In this document: in pieces, positions 23,600-37,392 of the stretch
Numbering within the stretch: the stretch's first letter is position 1
How the letters are laid out: the number at the start of each line of letters is the position of its first letter
From: Ascidia mentula
Lineage: Eukaryota; Chordata; Ascidiacea; Phlebobranchia; Ascidiidae
NCBI GenBank assembly: GCA_947561715.1
Contig: OX387198.1
Coordinates: forward strand, 13,702,001-13,766,000
Length of the DNA: 64,000 bases
Direction: 5' to 3'
Translations under genes and position numbers: made by a program
Notes under the pieces: model-generated
What the model saw: only the letters and a program-made list of their open reading frames with translations
What the model was told of the DNA's origin: nothing
Databases searched by the model: none

Positions 23600-26500
23600 T
23601 TACTTGTACTGGTAGCTTTCTGTACCTCCACGACCAAAACCTAAAAAAATAAAAATATTTTGAATAAACAGCTTCTCTACATTGAGGACATCCATTCGCA
23701 ACTGCGGTGCCAAATGTGTTTAGCAAAAAAAATTCCTGAACAAATAAGGTAAATCTAGTGCGAAATAACTCAGTAAGGGTGCTGCTAAGTTTTATAAGTT
23801 GGACAGAAGGATGTAACGAACTTGCAACAAATAGCAAAAAGTTTGGTACGGTTTGGACAGTAAGCGTGATATCTACCACAGCAACGCACATGCACAGTTT
23901 AAAATAGCTGTTTCATCAAACGAACAAAGTCTTGGACAATTCATGCACAGGAAGGCAGTGAGTATTCACGTGACACATGTTTACGATGCACCAGCACGAC
24001 ATATCATGCTTCGTATGCAAACTTTTTTGCAAGAAATTGTGCAGGCAATTAATTTGTGGAGTCTGTGAATAGGGCGTTTAGTTAAGCCACATCACACACA
24101 CACACCAGGGCATATCCCAATTGCCTGCGAACTTACAAATAGGACGTGGTGTTTAAAGTGACACAAACGTGACATTTCAGTTCGTGCGTCAACTTGGTTT
24201 GTGTATCTGGGTTCGCACGTCAAGGAAAAGCAGATTGACATTTAAGATAAACTCCCTGTAACCTTTTTGTTAGTTTCACAAAAGCTTTTATTTAACTTCG
24301 TTTATGACGTCAAACGCGCCGACAAACATAAAGAGTTTCTCAGCATTAGGCCTCACTTTATCATTGCCTTTTTAAAAAAAACATAGATGACTTAAAAAAA
24401 ATGTGTATAAATGATATTAAAACCCCAACAACTACATTGTCATTATAATTATTTGGAGTTTCAAACTATATGGTGTAATCAGCAGTGCAGCTGGTGACTG
24501 TAGCATTGGTCTAGCTTTTCAACCAACAGGGAATACACACATAAATATTGCACGTCTCACAGCGTTCAGGAGTCATACGCGTTCAGTGAAATGAATTATG
24601 TAAAGGCGTTGGCAAGAAATTACAGCTTTCCTAGTGATTACAGTGGTTCAAACTTTGTGTGCTGCTTGTACATCCCCGGGGCACCTAGGTTTCACGGCGC
24701 GGTTGAAATCTGTGCGCAAAACCTTTCAGCGGAAAACAACAAAGCTGTTCGCTGGCATTGGGTTACAAGAAAATGTTGAAATATTTGGACCGCTGTACGT
24801 AGGTTGGTTGGAGGACTTTATCGAAAGGCAACATGCCATACAAAGTATGATACCAAAAATCATGCAAAGTTAGGTGAAAAATGTTCGTTAGTTATGTTGA
24901 CATAGTGAATAACAACCGGAAACGTTCATGCAGAAACAGTGCATATGTTACACAGCATGCAATTAACCGTATGTCTTAATTGTAAAGTCCCTACTTTCTC
25001 GTGTGGTACAACTTTGGAATTACACAACATCCAACACATAATTTAAACACCATTATATCACAAGAACAATTTGGATGATATTTTCATTCGGTTGTTTATC
25101 AGCTACCAGAGATAATCACACTCGGTTCTGTGGTGAACAAAATGACAAAGCACATCACTCTGACAAAACTACTGCTACGGCACTTGTGTCTACTAAAAGA
25201 CATATCACGACTTTCTACCTTAACTGGCTTTGAATTTTACTTGGGTGTCCGATAACCTTTAAATAAGAGCATTACCATTTGGTGGTTAGAAGGTTCAGGA
25301 AATTAATTGAATGTCACGTTAGCCAATGGCGTCTTAGGTCTACGCGCTAATATCTAAATTACAAAACTAAACTGGGGGCATGATCCTACGAAGGTGTTAT
25401 TATGCGTATGAATGAGTTATGACACGTCACAATCATCAGTCTTTACTTGTTTTGTTTCTTGATTAAATAGTTTTTAACGTAAATTATTCAGGTGTAGATG
25501 CTTGTCTCTGGCCCCGTCCATTTAATACAACAATACGTTCGACATAAGCAAAACGAATTAACCTTGATTAACTACGCTAATATTGAGTACCAACCTCCTG
25601 GGCCGAACATGGCAGCGTAGCAGGGTTTGTGGCAATATGGCTTTCCTTGGTGCTGCAATAAAAATGTTTACATATATCCATTGTTTGTTTAAGTAAGTAA
25701 AAACAACAAACATCCCCGTTCAAAATACCATCACATACCTCAGCATGAGCTCCACTGCTAAGAGTTTTTTTACACTTTTCGCATCTTAGACATGGTCGGT
25801 GCCAATCCTTTCCAAGGGACTGAACTTTCTCAGCTGCAAAAGATTATGTCAGCTTTAAAAGTGAAATTAGCTGTTGGAAGTAAAAGTGCCCCGCGCACTA
25901 TAGATATCTCGTTCTAATGGTGAAGTCTTTTAAACAACCTACGTGACCCCTTTTTGTGGTAATTATTTGATCTTTATTTTCACTGAAACAGGAACAATAT
26001 TTATATTAACATACTTGATTATATCTTGCAGGCCATCTTAATTAACAGATTTTGTCTCTACACATTGAAAATGCATTTCTTGTGCAGGAAAGAGAAAATG
26101 TTCTGTTATTGGAGATTGTATTATATTCCATTTTGGAGGTAAACGAACTGCTTTCGTGACGTAGTCCTTAAACAACAGAATGCTACACTCATGACCACCG
26201 AGGCCCACTTTCCGACACGAGTTCCGTTCTTTGTTAAAATATTAATCAGTTCAACAGGTGAGCGAAGTGAATTATTAAAACAACAGGGCCACGCTCTCGT
26301 CAATTATAGTTCACGCTACAATGCTTATGCCAACACCGCGCATTCGTTTGCTCCAAGGGAAAAACGGAAATTAACAAGCCTTTGCACTTTATGGCATAAA
26401 CATCCCCAGGTGATTTTAACATGAAAAACATAGCCTGTATGACCGAGTTTATTGCCAGATGAGTGTTTAGTTGTATCGAGATAGTAGCTCGTTAAACCCT

Positions 26501-27451
26501 TCATATTTCATCATGGAATTCACTTTGTACGTAGTTCCGTTAAACAAAAAATCATATAAATGAAGACTTTCTGAACATGAGCAAGCGTTTGAGCTTCCAA
26601 CCACTTGGCCTTCAAAACAGTTACGCAAGCGTCGCATGCATTTTCCTCACACACCGCAGACGGACACACCTTCAAACAATATGTGCAACACACACATACA
26701 CGCGTGCGCTGTGTTTGTGTTGGAGAGCGGGAGAAGGGGGTTCAAGCTTAATTTAGCACTTTGGAAGGTAGAAACCACAAAACGGCGGTTTCGTAACACC
26801 TAACCCATACTGAACGTTATTCAAAGGCGTCATGCTTACCAAGCTTTTATTCAAAAAAATAAAGGATGAACCAACTTACTATTCATTTGCATGACCATAT
26901 TTTATGTGGGCATTCTTTGACTCGACAAAGGGAGGTAAAACTCAGCGCAGCTTAAAGTTAAGCCAAAACTCAGCGCAGCTTAAAGTTAAGCCAAACACAC
27001 CCTCTGTTCCCATAAAACGGTCGGTTATTGTTCAAACCGCCGAGCTACGTTCAGCCCGTATTTGCCGACATGCGCGACTAACAATTGAAAAAATTCCTTT
27101 CCAATGACGTACTGGCGCATTTGCTTGGGCGGGCGCGAGATTACTCAACTGCCGCTTTCCTGTTGATCAGTGCCAATTTCCATTACTGTGACATGATAAA
27201 TGATAGATACAGGCTGGTGCTGTTTTTGTAAGACGGACACGTCTGTTTTGTTAAATTCAATACATTATAACAATGGCCTGCCAATCCCTACACACTCTAG
27301 ACAATATTTTTATGTTCATGATTTAAACACAGTGTTTACTTGATCATGGAAATTTAAGGCTGTATTGTATCACATCCGAAAACACGTTTACTGCAAAATC
27401 AAACACCTTACCAAAGTAGACTTCTTTTCCACAACTGGGACACTTTGGCAT
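23600..27451 (-). CDS. CRIP1-like single LIM-domain protein, copy E (77 aa)
   Basis: Exons: 27412-27451 (ATG), 25739-25833, 25595-25652 and 23600-23640 (TAA), with phases 1, 0, 1. The protein opens [13 protein letters not shown]. Exon 2 ends LSSGAHAE instead of LNSGGHAE. Exon 3 gives [19 protein letters not shown] and the tail is [13 protein letters not shown]. All LIM ligands are present. It is the largest copy because introns 1 (1.58 kb) and 3 (1.95 kb) are expanded. Intron 3 keeps a segment near 23840-24060 that is also present in copy D (20984-21210). It is adjacent to and co-oriented with FBXO28. Confidence 0.9.
26937..26992. repeat. 28-bp perfect tandem duplication in intron 1 of copy E
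   Basis: Two identical 28-bp units, each beginning AAAACTCAGCGCAGC, stand head to tail at 26937-26964 and 26965-26992. No function is evident. Confidence 0.85.
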
Positions 27452-28534
27452 GGCTGGGTTCAATGGATATATTACAATTAAATATATCAAATGTACTTGT
27501 GCAGGATTTGAATAATACAGGTAAAGGTTTTCTGAAGAAACACAGATGACAATATAAAACTTTGCACTGTACAGATTACAGATATATGCTTAAGATAGCT
27601 TTAGCATAAAATATATTTCTTATGTTCTTGGTGACTCACAAAGCTTATAGATACAGCAACTATTCAACTGCATACAAGAAACGTTCAGCTCTAATTCAGA
27701 AGATTAAACAAGCTGCCATTAAGTTTTATGGCAAAACAAACATGATCATTTGTTAAACATATTGATCAATTGTTCAATTTAATATATTAGTTTTGATTGT
27801 TATTTAACTTTCCTCTGTCACTTTCACCAGTTTATACTGCATGCGTCACTGTCACCTCACTACAACAGACTTTTTTTCTGTGGCTTTACCAGACTGGAAG
27901 GCACGGCACACCCACTACTCATGCACGCTTCATTGAACAAACAAATGCACGCACGAGAGGATTTACGATCAATTCATAAAAATGTTACATGATTGTAAGT
28001 CCATATATGATTAGCGGTGTTCTGATCGGCTTTAATACAAAACTACTTCGTGATTTAATCAAAACGCGAAATTTGATGTGAAGTTCTTCAACCTTTTGTT
28101 TACTTGATTAACCGGCGGAAGTTACTAAATTCAAGAGTAATTTATCAGACATTTTATTTGATATGTGCGATCAGAGCAAGCACATTGATTGCAAAATTTT
28201 AACGATTTGTGTTATGTGAAGCAACCTTAAAAGGCAACTTATATGAAGACACAAATTTGCAGCTGAAAGAATTAATGGTTCATATTGTCATAATTTCAAA
28301 AAATGAAATAAAGCAAGTGTTAGAAAAAGACATAGAAAAAGAAAAGAATTAGCTAAAATGTACACAACTACAAACAAAAGGTCTCATGGCAGTTAAGTGT
28401 TATTTGATCATTTGACAAAACACCATTACACGTAGTCACAGTTTTGGTGTACAGTCCTACACACAGTAACTGTCTGTGCAATTAAACAATACAAAAACAT
28501 ACCTTGACGCAAATATAACATTGACATTGAAAAA
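27452..28534. other. Intergenic between CRIP-like copy E and FBXO28
   Basis: The first 350 bases are the array's upstream repeat (compare 19730-19870). The remainder should include the FBXO28 3' UTR. No other gene was seen. Confidence 0.5.
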
Positions 28535-31010
28535 TCAAGAATGCAGCTTAAAAACTTTTACCCGCTGATCACAATCAGAATTAGTACCATCATCTATGGC
28601 AGAAACAGTATCTGCATGTTTTCGCTTCACACGTTCATTGTGTTCTTGTAATCTACTCGCAATAGAAACTTCAGCATTGACACCAATGTGGTCTGCTTTA
28701 TGTGAAGCCACACTAAGTGACATTCCAGGAGATTCCTTTAAAGCAAGTATTCCTTGTAAAGAGTGCAACTGTGTCGTCTGCAAGAAATGATAGAATAAAA
28801 TGCATGTCAAAAAACATGTGCGTTTACAAAAAAAAACCTCACCAGTTCCATAATTTGAAGTTTTACCTCCTCTACACACTTTTTCTGTTTTCTTATTATT
28901 GATCTGAGCAACATGACATGTTTATTACTTCTTGCCATTTTCATTTTCAGGGATCTCGTTTCTTTGCGCTGGCCAATGATCTGCAAACACATTTTGTAAA
29001 ATCTGTTCAAACACTTTGAAAGCTTAAATACAATGTAAACAAATAAAAAAATATCAATTAATGGTTTTATCTTGCATTTCCAAAGCTTTTTAAAGAATAA
29101 AGAATTAGTAAGATGGTGTTTTTTTGCAAAGCTGTCTAGCGACAAGTTTATTTGCTAAAAAAAGTTTCATCCATTTTTGTGTTACACAACACCTAAAATA
29201 GAAAGAAAATAAAGAAAAAAGGAAGAGACATTCTAAATGCAGCGATTTCTTGCCTCTGGTTTAAAATTTGGAATGTGCCTTAATTAAATTGTTTTAAAAA
29301 AAAGTTGCAATTTTGAGAAAGCTACCATTTTTTTAAATTTCCTTTTGTTAGCCTTCTGTATTCTAAGGAGCTTATGGACTTGAACTTTACAAAATTTGGA
29401 CGGAGAGTTTGGAGATGGAGAAGAAAACGCAGATGACAAGTTCATGATGCTTCCAGACCATGTGTCTGTAAGATAAAAACACAGTGTGGTCACTTGCTGA
29501 TTAACTAGTGGTAACTTTCACGAAGTAAAAATTTTTACCAGAATTTGACAAAGGAAGTTTCAAAGCTTTTGACAACGGAGAACTAGAAAATTGACTGGAA
29601 TGAGGACTTCCTACTTCAGGAAATTCTGACAGTGCATGTGCAAATAATGGCGCTATAACATCATCGAAATGTTCCATTGCCATTGAGGAAATGTCCCTTA
29701 CCTCCTGTAATTGTAAAAAAACAAAATTAGTGAACTTGCACCAACTGTTGTTAAAAAAAGTAGTTATACTTGCAATAAACTTGCCGTTGATGGCAAATGG
29801 GAACTTGCATTGATTTTGTCCAGGACAGAAAATATCTCATCAAGCACTTTTCCAGGAATAAAGCAACACATGTTGGACCAAATGTACTTATTATATGTCA
29901 TTCGCAGCAGTGAAATTCTAGTATCCAGACCTTGGAGAGCCTCATGTCTGGGGTATAGTGCATGTTTTCTTCGCTCTGATTCTCTTCTTGGCAACCCATC
30001 TTTTATCTAAAAACAAAACTTATCTAAACACTAATTTATTGATTCAATATATATCTTTTTGTAAAATTTATTATCTAGGGTTTATGGTATATGAACAATA
30101 CAAGAGTTGAAAAAAAAAATACTCAAATGTCTCAAATATTACAGATGGTTGTTTGTCATAGTAAGGGGCCACTAAACTACAACCAGTAGACCAGTTTTTG
30201 CCCCCATGGCTAGTTTATCCGACCCGCCAAACAGTTATTTACTCAGCGGAAAAAAAACAAATACCTGTGTAATACACCTTATCACCTAGTGGCCACGACT
30301 TTTGCTGTAAACTTATGCATTTGTTTATTTTGAATTGTAAAAATAAAATATTGAAAGAAAGCACATTCACCATTTTCTACACGTACACCTGATTCCTACA
30401 AAAATACTTTAATGTAGTTACTATACCTGTTTTAGGCTTTGAGAATGAAGAGTTTGTACTTTCGAAAAACCAGAGTTCAGTAAAAATGATGCTAAAGAGT
30501 TGAATTGCTTGCATACCTGCAATAAAAAAGAAATGCTTTAATTTTGAGCAAGCATACCTAGTTAGTTTGTGAATATGAATCACTCTGGTAAATAAATCTG
30601 TTCCTGTCAATTGCATTCTATGGTGTAGTGGGACAAAAGAGCCATATTAAAAAAATCCTTCAATTACAAACTTGAGAATATACACTACATGCCAGTTTGG
30701 AAAGTTTTAATTTGCGCGAAGGATTTTATTGAGGGCAAATGTCGATTGTGCAGAAAAACTGTTGTTTTGCACATGTTTTTTGCATCAGCTAATTGCTTTT
30801 GTGCAGATTTTCCATAAAATTCCGAAAAATTTAAATTCCTGTGCATGGCATTCTTTCCAATCAGGTATACCTCTCTATATATACATGCATCGTACCTACC
30901 AATCTAAGCTTGCTGATGTCATCATAGGTGGTATATAAAAATATTTTATACAGGATTTCTGATGGCAAGTTAATTTGTATGCTGTCTTCATCAAGGACAT
31001 AATCACTCAT
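28535..31010 (-). CDS. FBXO28: F-box only protein 28 orthologue (SCF ubiquitin ligase receptor), 366 aa, complete
   Basis: Seven exons join in phase: 30900-31010 (ATG), 30427-30516, 29770-30006, 29539-29704, 29326-29465, 28867-28980 and 28535-28777 (TGA). The total is 366 codons against 368 residues in human FBXO28. Residues about 13-55 are the F-box (LPSEILYKIF to KLRLVCKQFN), which binds SKP1. Family signatures follow: HSQSLKQ, LPRRESERR (about residue 72), a LLRMTYNKYIWSNMCCFIPG block and DISSMAMEHFDD (about 150). The C-terminal third, carrying IIGQRKETRS, is Lys/Glu/Arg-rich and probably coiled coil, as in the human protein. Human FBXO28 is a nuclear SCF receptor linked to MYC ubiquitination. 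The C-terminal exon is poorly conserved. Exon 5 uses a GTAGCT donor after KKM. The start is chosen by the first ATG, 14 residues before the F-box. Confidence 0.92.
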
Positions 31011-31668
31011 TTTTGCAGATGAATTACTCTTTTTAATCAGTAATTAACACAAATAACACCTGGAACGTGGAAATTTTCAGATGTTAGACACATTATTTGT
31101 AACGATACATTGTCACCACGAGGTGGTCATACTCGCTCCAAAAAAAACGAAAACCTTGCATCTGCGCTTTTTGTTTTCTGTGCTAGCATTTGAGTACTTT
31201 CTCCAAACTAGAAATTCGTCATGCGTAAAGCCAAAACATATTGGATAGAAATAGTACCCGCTTTATATTTTTCTGATCAATGATCAATGTATCAGTGACT
31301 TGTGAAATAATTTGCAGTTGCAGATGTATTTTTTCATTCCATTGATTGTAGGCTATCAAAGAAATCTTGTATGACCAACATTTACATTAATTTTTATTTT
31401 TCAGTTATTTGCGAATTATATTAACGGAGGTTTAGCACAAACGGACGCTTCTTTTATTTACCCAATTCTTGTGAATATTATGTGTATGTACTATGTAAAA
31501 GTAAGTACCAGAAGAAAATACCCAACATTTTAATCCGAACTTAGACGCGCCATGTACAACACAGTTAAATCACAGCCACTCGTCACGTGAAATGCCGCTG
31601 CGGGCCATATTTGGCCCAAAAGCTTTTGGAAATTTCTGGCGTATGGTTTGTAGGTATCATAATTGTTA
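31011..31668. other. FBXO28 upstream region
   Basis: These 660 bases lie between the FBXO28 start codon and the BEL/Pao insertion and should include its promoter. The presence of a TATA box or other core element is not clear. The transposon begins about 0.66 kb upstream of the ATG. Confidence 0.4.
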
Positions 31669-31673
31669 CGACT

Positions 31674-32257
31674 GCTTGTGCGCAGCCTGGTCCTGCGCTG
31701 TCGTCCCACTAGGCAAAAACGCGCCCACCCAACTTTATAACCAACAGGACAACCCACTCCTGGTCGTCTTGTGTATTATGTTGCGTAGCGGTTTTTCTGC
31801 AACCACAACAATTATAAATAGCAGATTGCAACGTCACAATGTACGTAGTGAAACAATGGACAACAAAATATGCCTCCTTATTCAGTTTACAAATTGTATC
31901 TACGTTAATCATTTACATTTCAAATATACAAGACTCGGGAATTATGTCGCCGAGTCAAAGCACTTCAAAAGTTCAAAACACATGTAAAAAGAAACGTACC
32001 AACTGTGGGGTGACCCAGGTCTGTACTAGCCTGCGGCTAGTGGTTTCACCAACGTTCAATTCAGATTTAATAACGTCTTAACCCTTATTTTGACTATAAA
32101 CCAGATAAATATAGTTAGCATTTCAACAGCAGTACAATGCAACACCAGCACAATCTCGCCCATGCACAACATGTCGTCCTAAAGACAGCCACATGCGCGG
32201 ATGAATACAAACACGGTGAAAGGTAAAATCAGCCAAGCGTTAATTCTCGCTGTAACA
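31674..32257 (-). repeat. BEL/Pao LTR, uninterrupted copy
   Basis: 584 bp, from TGTTACGACTG to CGCTGTAACA. It matches the split partner beginning at 36961. Because it is undisturbed, it shows the pre-insertion sequence at both later insertion points. Confidence 0.9.
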
Positions 32258-35200
32258 TACCCCCCGACGATGTACGAACGCATGAGAACATCTAAACACA
32301 CAAACAGCGAGAACGAAAACGAACGAACAAACAAACACTCAAGCCTTCATTATCAGGCACAACTTCGCGATTGGTCGCTTGAACGACCCGGCGTGTGTTT
32401 TCACCAAAGCACTACGCACGAACCCGAAATTATCCGGGTACGTTTCGACAATCCTTCCGGTTAACCATTTTCCTCGTGGGGCCGAAGTGTCCACCAACAG
32501 GACAAGATCATCAACCTCGAGGTTCCTTTCGGGAAATTGCTATTTCTGACGTGTCTGTAGCGTCAGTAGGTACTCGTTTGTCCATCGGATCCAAAACCGG
32601 TCTGCCAAATATTGGACCTGGCGCCAGTGTCGTCGAACATAGTTGTCTTCTTCCACAAATATTCCTGGTGACGACGTTTCTTGTCGCCCAATCAACAGTA
32701 GGTGATTCGGCGTCAGCGGCTCTCTGTCGGCCGGATCAAGACTAACAGGGGTGAGAGGCCTCGAGTTCAAGATGAATTCGTCCTCGACGAGCAGCCTGCT
32801 CAGTCTCGTCGGAAGGCATCTGTTGTCCCAACAAGACGTTCAAAATTTTGCGCACTGAACGAATCATGCGTTTCCAGACGCCACCCATATGGCTGGCGGC
32901 GGGTGGATTAAATGACCAGTCAACGCTTCACTGACGTAGACGTTCCTCGACGTGTTTTAGGTGCCTTTTTCCAGGGATTCGCGCAGTATGCGCTCCGCAC
33001 CCACAAAATTTGTGCCATTATCACTAAATACGCGTCTGGGCTTCCCACGTCGCCCAATGAACCTTCTGAAGGCATCAATAAACGAGTCGGTATAGCGAGT
33101 GCGCAACCTCCAAGGGCACGGCACGAACAGTCATACATGTGAAGATGCAACCACACCTTTCGACTTCATGTGCGGTTGTCTGGAAGCACCTTTCAATCTT
33201 AATACACGATAGACGTGGAAGTTCAGAAGTCCATGCATTCCACCTTTTTCCTATATCAGGTGGAACTTCCTGATCCCAGTCATACTTTTCTTTGCAAAGT
33301 TCTTGCAACAACATTCGTGCATGCAATATTACCGGTGCAACGAATCCTAAAGGGTCAAACAAAGAACTGACCATAGAAAGTATTCCTCTCCTCGTTGCAG
33401 GCTTCTTCTTAACTTTGATGTCGAATTCGAACATGTCGGAGCGATAATTCCACAGCACTCCGAGCACACGTTCCATGTTCTTCACATCAGCATCTAACAC
33501 AATTGACTGCACGGATCTATATTCGGCTGGGATTGACGACAACACAGCCTCGCTGTTGCTTACCCATTTTCTGAGCCGAAACCCTCCAAGTTGCAACAGA
33601 TCCTGCAACTCGCCAGCCAATTTGATCGCCTTATCTTCAGTTTCGACGGATTTTAAACAATCGTCCACATAGAAATTTCGTTTCACGGTTGCGACCGCTT
33701 CGGGACTAAAATTACCTTTATTATCTTCAGCCGTTTTTTGTAAACAGAACCCAGCACAACAAGGAGACGAGGCTGCGCCAAATATATGTACCAGCATTTG
33801 GTAGTCTTCGGGTTCGCACGACAAATTGCCTTAAGGCCACCAAACGAATCTCAGCACGGATGTATCAACTTGGTCCACCCTCACCTGATGAAACATCGCT
33901 TCAACGTCAGTGACCAACGCTACTGGTTCCTGGCGAAACCGAACAAGTGTCCCAAAAAGGCTGTTGATTAAATCTGGGCCTTGTAAAAGCTGATCGTTTA
34001 GCGACGTATTCTGAAATCTGGCGGCACAATCAAAGACAACCCTCACCTTTCCCGGTTTCTGCGGGTGTGTCACTGGGTGATGCGGCAGGTACCAAACAGC
34101 GCCATCCTCCGGATTCTTGTCGTCGTTCTTTAAACGCCTGGCATATCCCTCCTTCAGGTAGGTATCTAACGTTTGCTTGTACTTTCCATGCAGCTGTGAA
34201 TTATTTTCCAATCGCCGTTTTAAGTATGACAAACGCTTTATTGCCATAGAACGGTTATTCGGTAGGTTTGGAGCACCTGGCCTCCATGGCAATCGCAGCT
34301 GATAATGTCCATCACGGTGCTTGACTGAGCCTTCCATCTGCTTCAATGCATACCTGTCTTCTTTCGACAGTGTCGTTCCAGGTGACAGCGCGGTAGGACC
34401 GAAATCGCTTTCCCACATGCACTTTATTTGTTGGTGCAACATTTCGTCCTGTGAGTTTACAAAATTCACACATACCTGTGAATCATCTGAACCACGACCA
34501 TGGCACGGACCCACAAGTGACCAACCAAGCATAGAACGCACGGCACTTGGCTCCTTTCGTCCGCCTCTTCTTCCATCGTTGATCCAGAACACCTCGGGAA
34601 CGTTGGCTCCAATCAGCAGCATTACTTCCCCAAGGCAAAACAGGAAACTCCACATCACGTAAATGAGGCCACCGCCAAAGCGATCCTTCTGGGACTTTGT
34701 TCGGAGAAACCGGCAAACTGTTTACACTCAAAACGTCATGCAATTGTACAGATTCCTTTCCACCAATCGACGCTACTGTCAGATCGACGGCCAAACCCTC
34801 CCTTTTCTGTGACCTATCACTTACTGTAGTCAAGGAGTACGTTGTCTTCTTCCCCACGACGTCTAGCTGCTTGATCAGCCTTTCATCACACAAGGTTGTA
34901 GTCGATCCTTGATCCAAAAAGGCGTACGTTTCCAGCTCCCTGCCATTACTGCACGTAACCTTTACCGGAACAATATTAAGATAGACGCTTTCCGCATGAG
35001 TGCTCATACAAGTCCAGCTGACAGTTGCACTTGACGATGACGTTGTCTCCACTGAAGACTGCGTAGATGCTTCGCATACGGGCGCAGTTGAAGACGTCTT
35101 CCATTCCGTCCAGTGCAGAAGATTGTGATGCTTTCCGCGACATCCGCTGATCGTACAAGAACTTGGCAAACTACAAGTTCTTGCTATATGGCCTTTCATA

Positions 35201-37392
35201 AAACAATTATCACACAGCCAAGCTTGACCAAGAAACTTCCTTCGCTCAACGAAGATTTTTCGTTTAAATAAGTCACAATTCGCAAGGTCGTGCGATTTGC
35301 TGCACAGAGGACATCCTGATTTCTGAGTGGTGCTCGGTTCGAACTTTCTGTCGTTTCTTGGAGCAACCGATATTGCGTTGGTCGATGCTCTTATCTTCGT
35401 CGGAAGACCTTTGTTACGCTTCTGCTGCATATCCTGTCTTTCCGAGGACCTAACATACGGCCAAACATCGTGTTCCCAACATAAGCTTGATTCTTAACAA
35501 ACTCAACAAGGTGACAGAAACGAGGCTCTTCTCCACTTCTTTCAACGCCGGCTGCGTGTCTACGCCATCGGCCCTGCATTGTGAACGGCAACCGCTTTAC
35601 TATGTTCAACATATTTTCAAAGTTGTTGATGTCTGCAAAGTATCCCAGATGAGTCAGAGTCACCAAACACTCCTCTAAGGCTCGTGCAAGTTCCGACAAT
35701 TCGTCGGCATCATCGGATTTCAGGCAAGGCCAATGACCTAACTTTTCCACGTACGCACGTGCGATTAAAAGAGGACGACTGTACCGTTCGTGTAGCAACT
35801 CTCGGGCCTTTCTGTAACCATACGTAGGTTCCAGACCAATACAAAAGGAGATCATGTCATACGCTTCCTTACGACAGTACTGAATCAGGTAGTTCAGCTT
35901 TGCGCTGTCACTGTCTACGCGACGACCAATATTTTCGTCGAAGCTTATCATGAAACGCGTATACATTAGTGGATTACCTTCGAAATACAACAATTCCGGT
36001 CTGGGAAGGTCCATTCCTGCCTTTAACACAGCAGCAACACGGTACAAGTCACTCACCTCCGGCTCATGATTCGCCACATCCGGTTTTGACTTAGGTTCAC
36101 TGCATGAAGAGGTTGGACTGTCCATTACCACCTTCACCTTGTCGTTACTGTCGTTGACATCGTCGGACTCAAACGCTTGATTTTCCTCTTTTATTTCCGC
36201 CGGTTTGGCCTGTGTAGAGGGCGGGGAAAAACTCAACGTTCCGATGCTGCGGAGAAAATCCATCAAAGCACGATCCCGATGATGACTTTCGTTCCCACAT
36301 TTCAGCTTCCATTGTGGCAGCCTTTAATTTATGGTCAGCTTCAAGAATTTATATCTCATTTTCTGCTTCCATCGTCTTCTGCAAAAGATTGCTTTCAGCT
36401 TCCATCTTTTTCTGAAGAAGTTTACTCTCGGCTTCCATCTTCTTCTGCAGAAACTCCTTTTCTAAAAGCGCAACCTCTTTTTTTACAAGAGCTTCGGTAC
36501 GCCTGCAACTCGAGCTTGAGCTTACTCGTGAACTTGCTTTGCCTTTTGAACCGAAATCGCTGACAGACAATGCCTTGCTGTCACGTTCAGTTGGCCTTGG
36601 ACGCATTACTTGCTCCATCCATTCATTTACACGTACGTCAAACTCTTGTTTGCCACTTCGTAAACTTGAAAGTGCAACGTTAATTTTCCTTCTGTCCCTT
36701 TTCTTTTTTACCGAATCCAAACGTATTGCATGTTTGTCGATACATTCGTCATACAAAAGGTCGATAGCCGAAGTTACCTCCTTTAACTTTTGCACATTCG
36801 AGGAGTCCATCATTATTTTCTCAGCATCTTGATATGCCAGGTTAAGACGATGAACTAAATTGTCAAGGGTTTTTTGAGATTCAACCATCTTGCAACCTCT
36901 GTCGAAACGTTACTCCGTTGTTGTCCGAGTAGGAACGTTGTCCAAGTTGAAAAACTTTAATGTTACGACCGCTTGTGCGCAGCCTGGTCCTGCGCTGTCG
37001 TCCCACTAGGCAAAAACGCGCCCACCCAACTTTATAACCAACAGGACAATCCACTCCTGGTCGTCTTGTGTATTAGCTTGCGTAGCGGTTTTTCTGCAAC
37101 CACAACAATTATAAATAGCAGATTGCAACGTCACAATGTACGTAGTGAAACAATGGACAACAAAATATGCCTCCTTATTCAGTTTACAAATTGTATCTAC
37201 GTTAATCATTAACATTTCAAATATACAAGACTCGGGAATTATGTCGCCGAGTCAAAGCACTTCACAAGTTCATAACACATGGAAAAAGAAACGTACCAAT
37301 GTGGGGTGACCCAGGTCTGTACTAGCCTGCGGCTAGTGGTTTCACCAACGTTCAATTCAGATATAATAACGTCTTAACCCTTATTTTGACTA

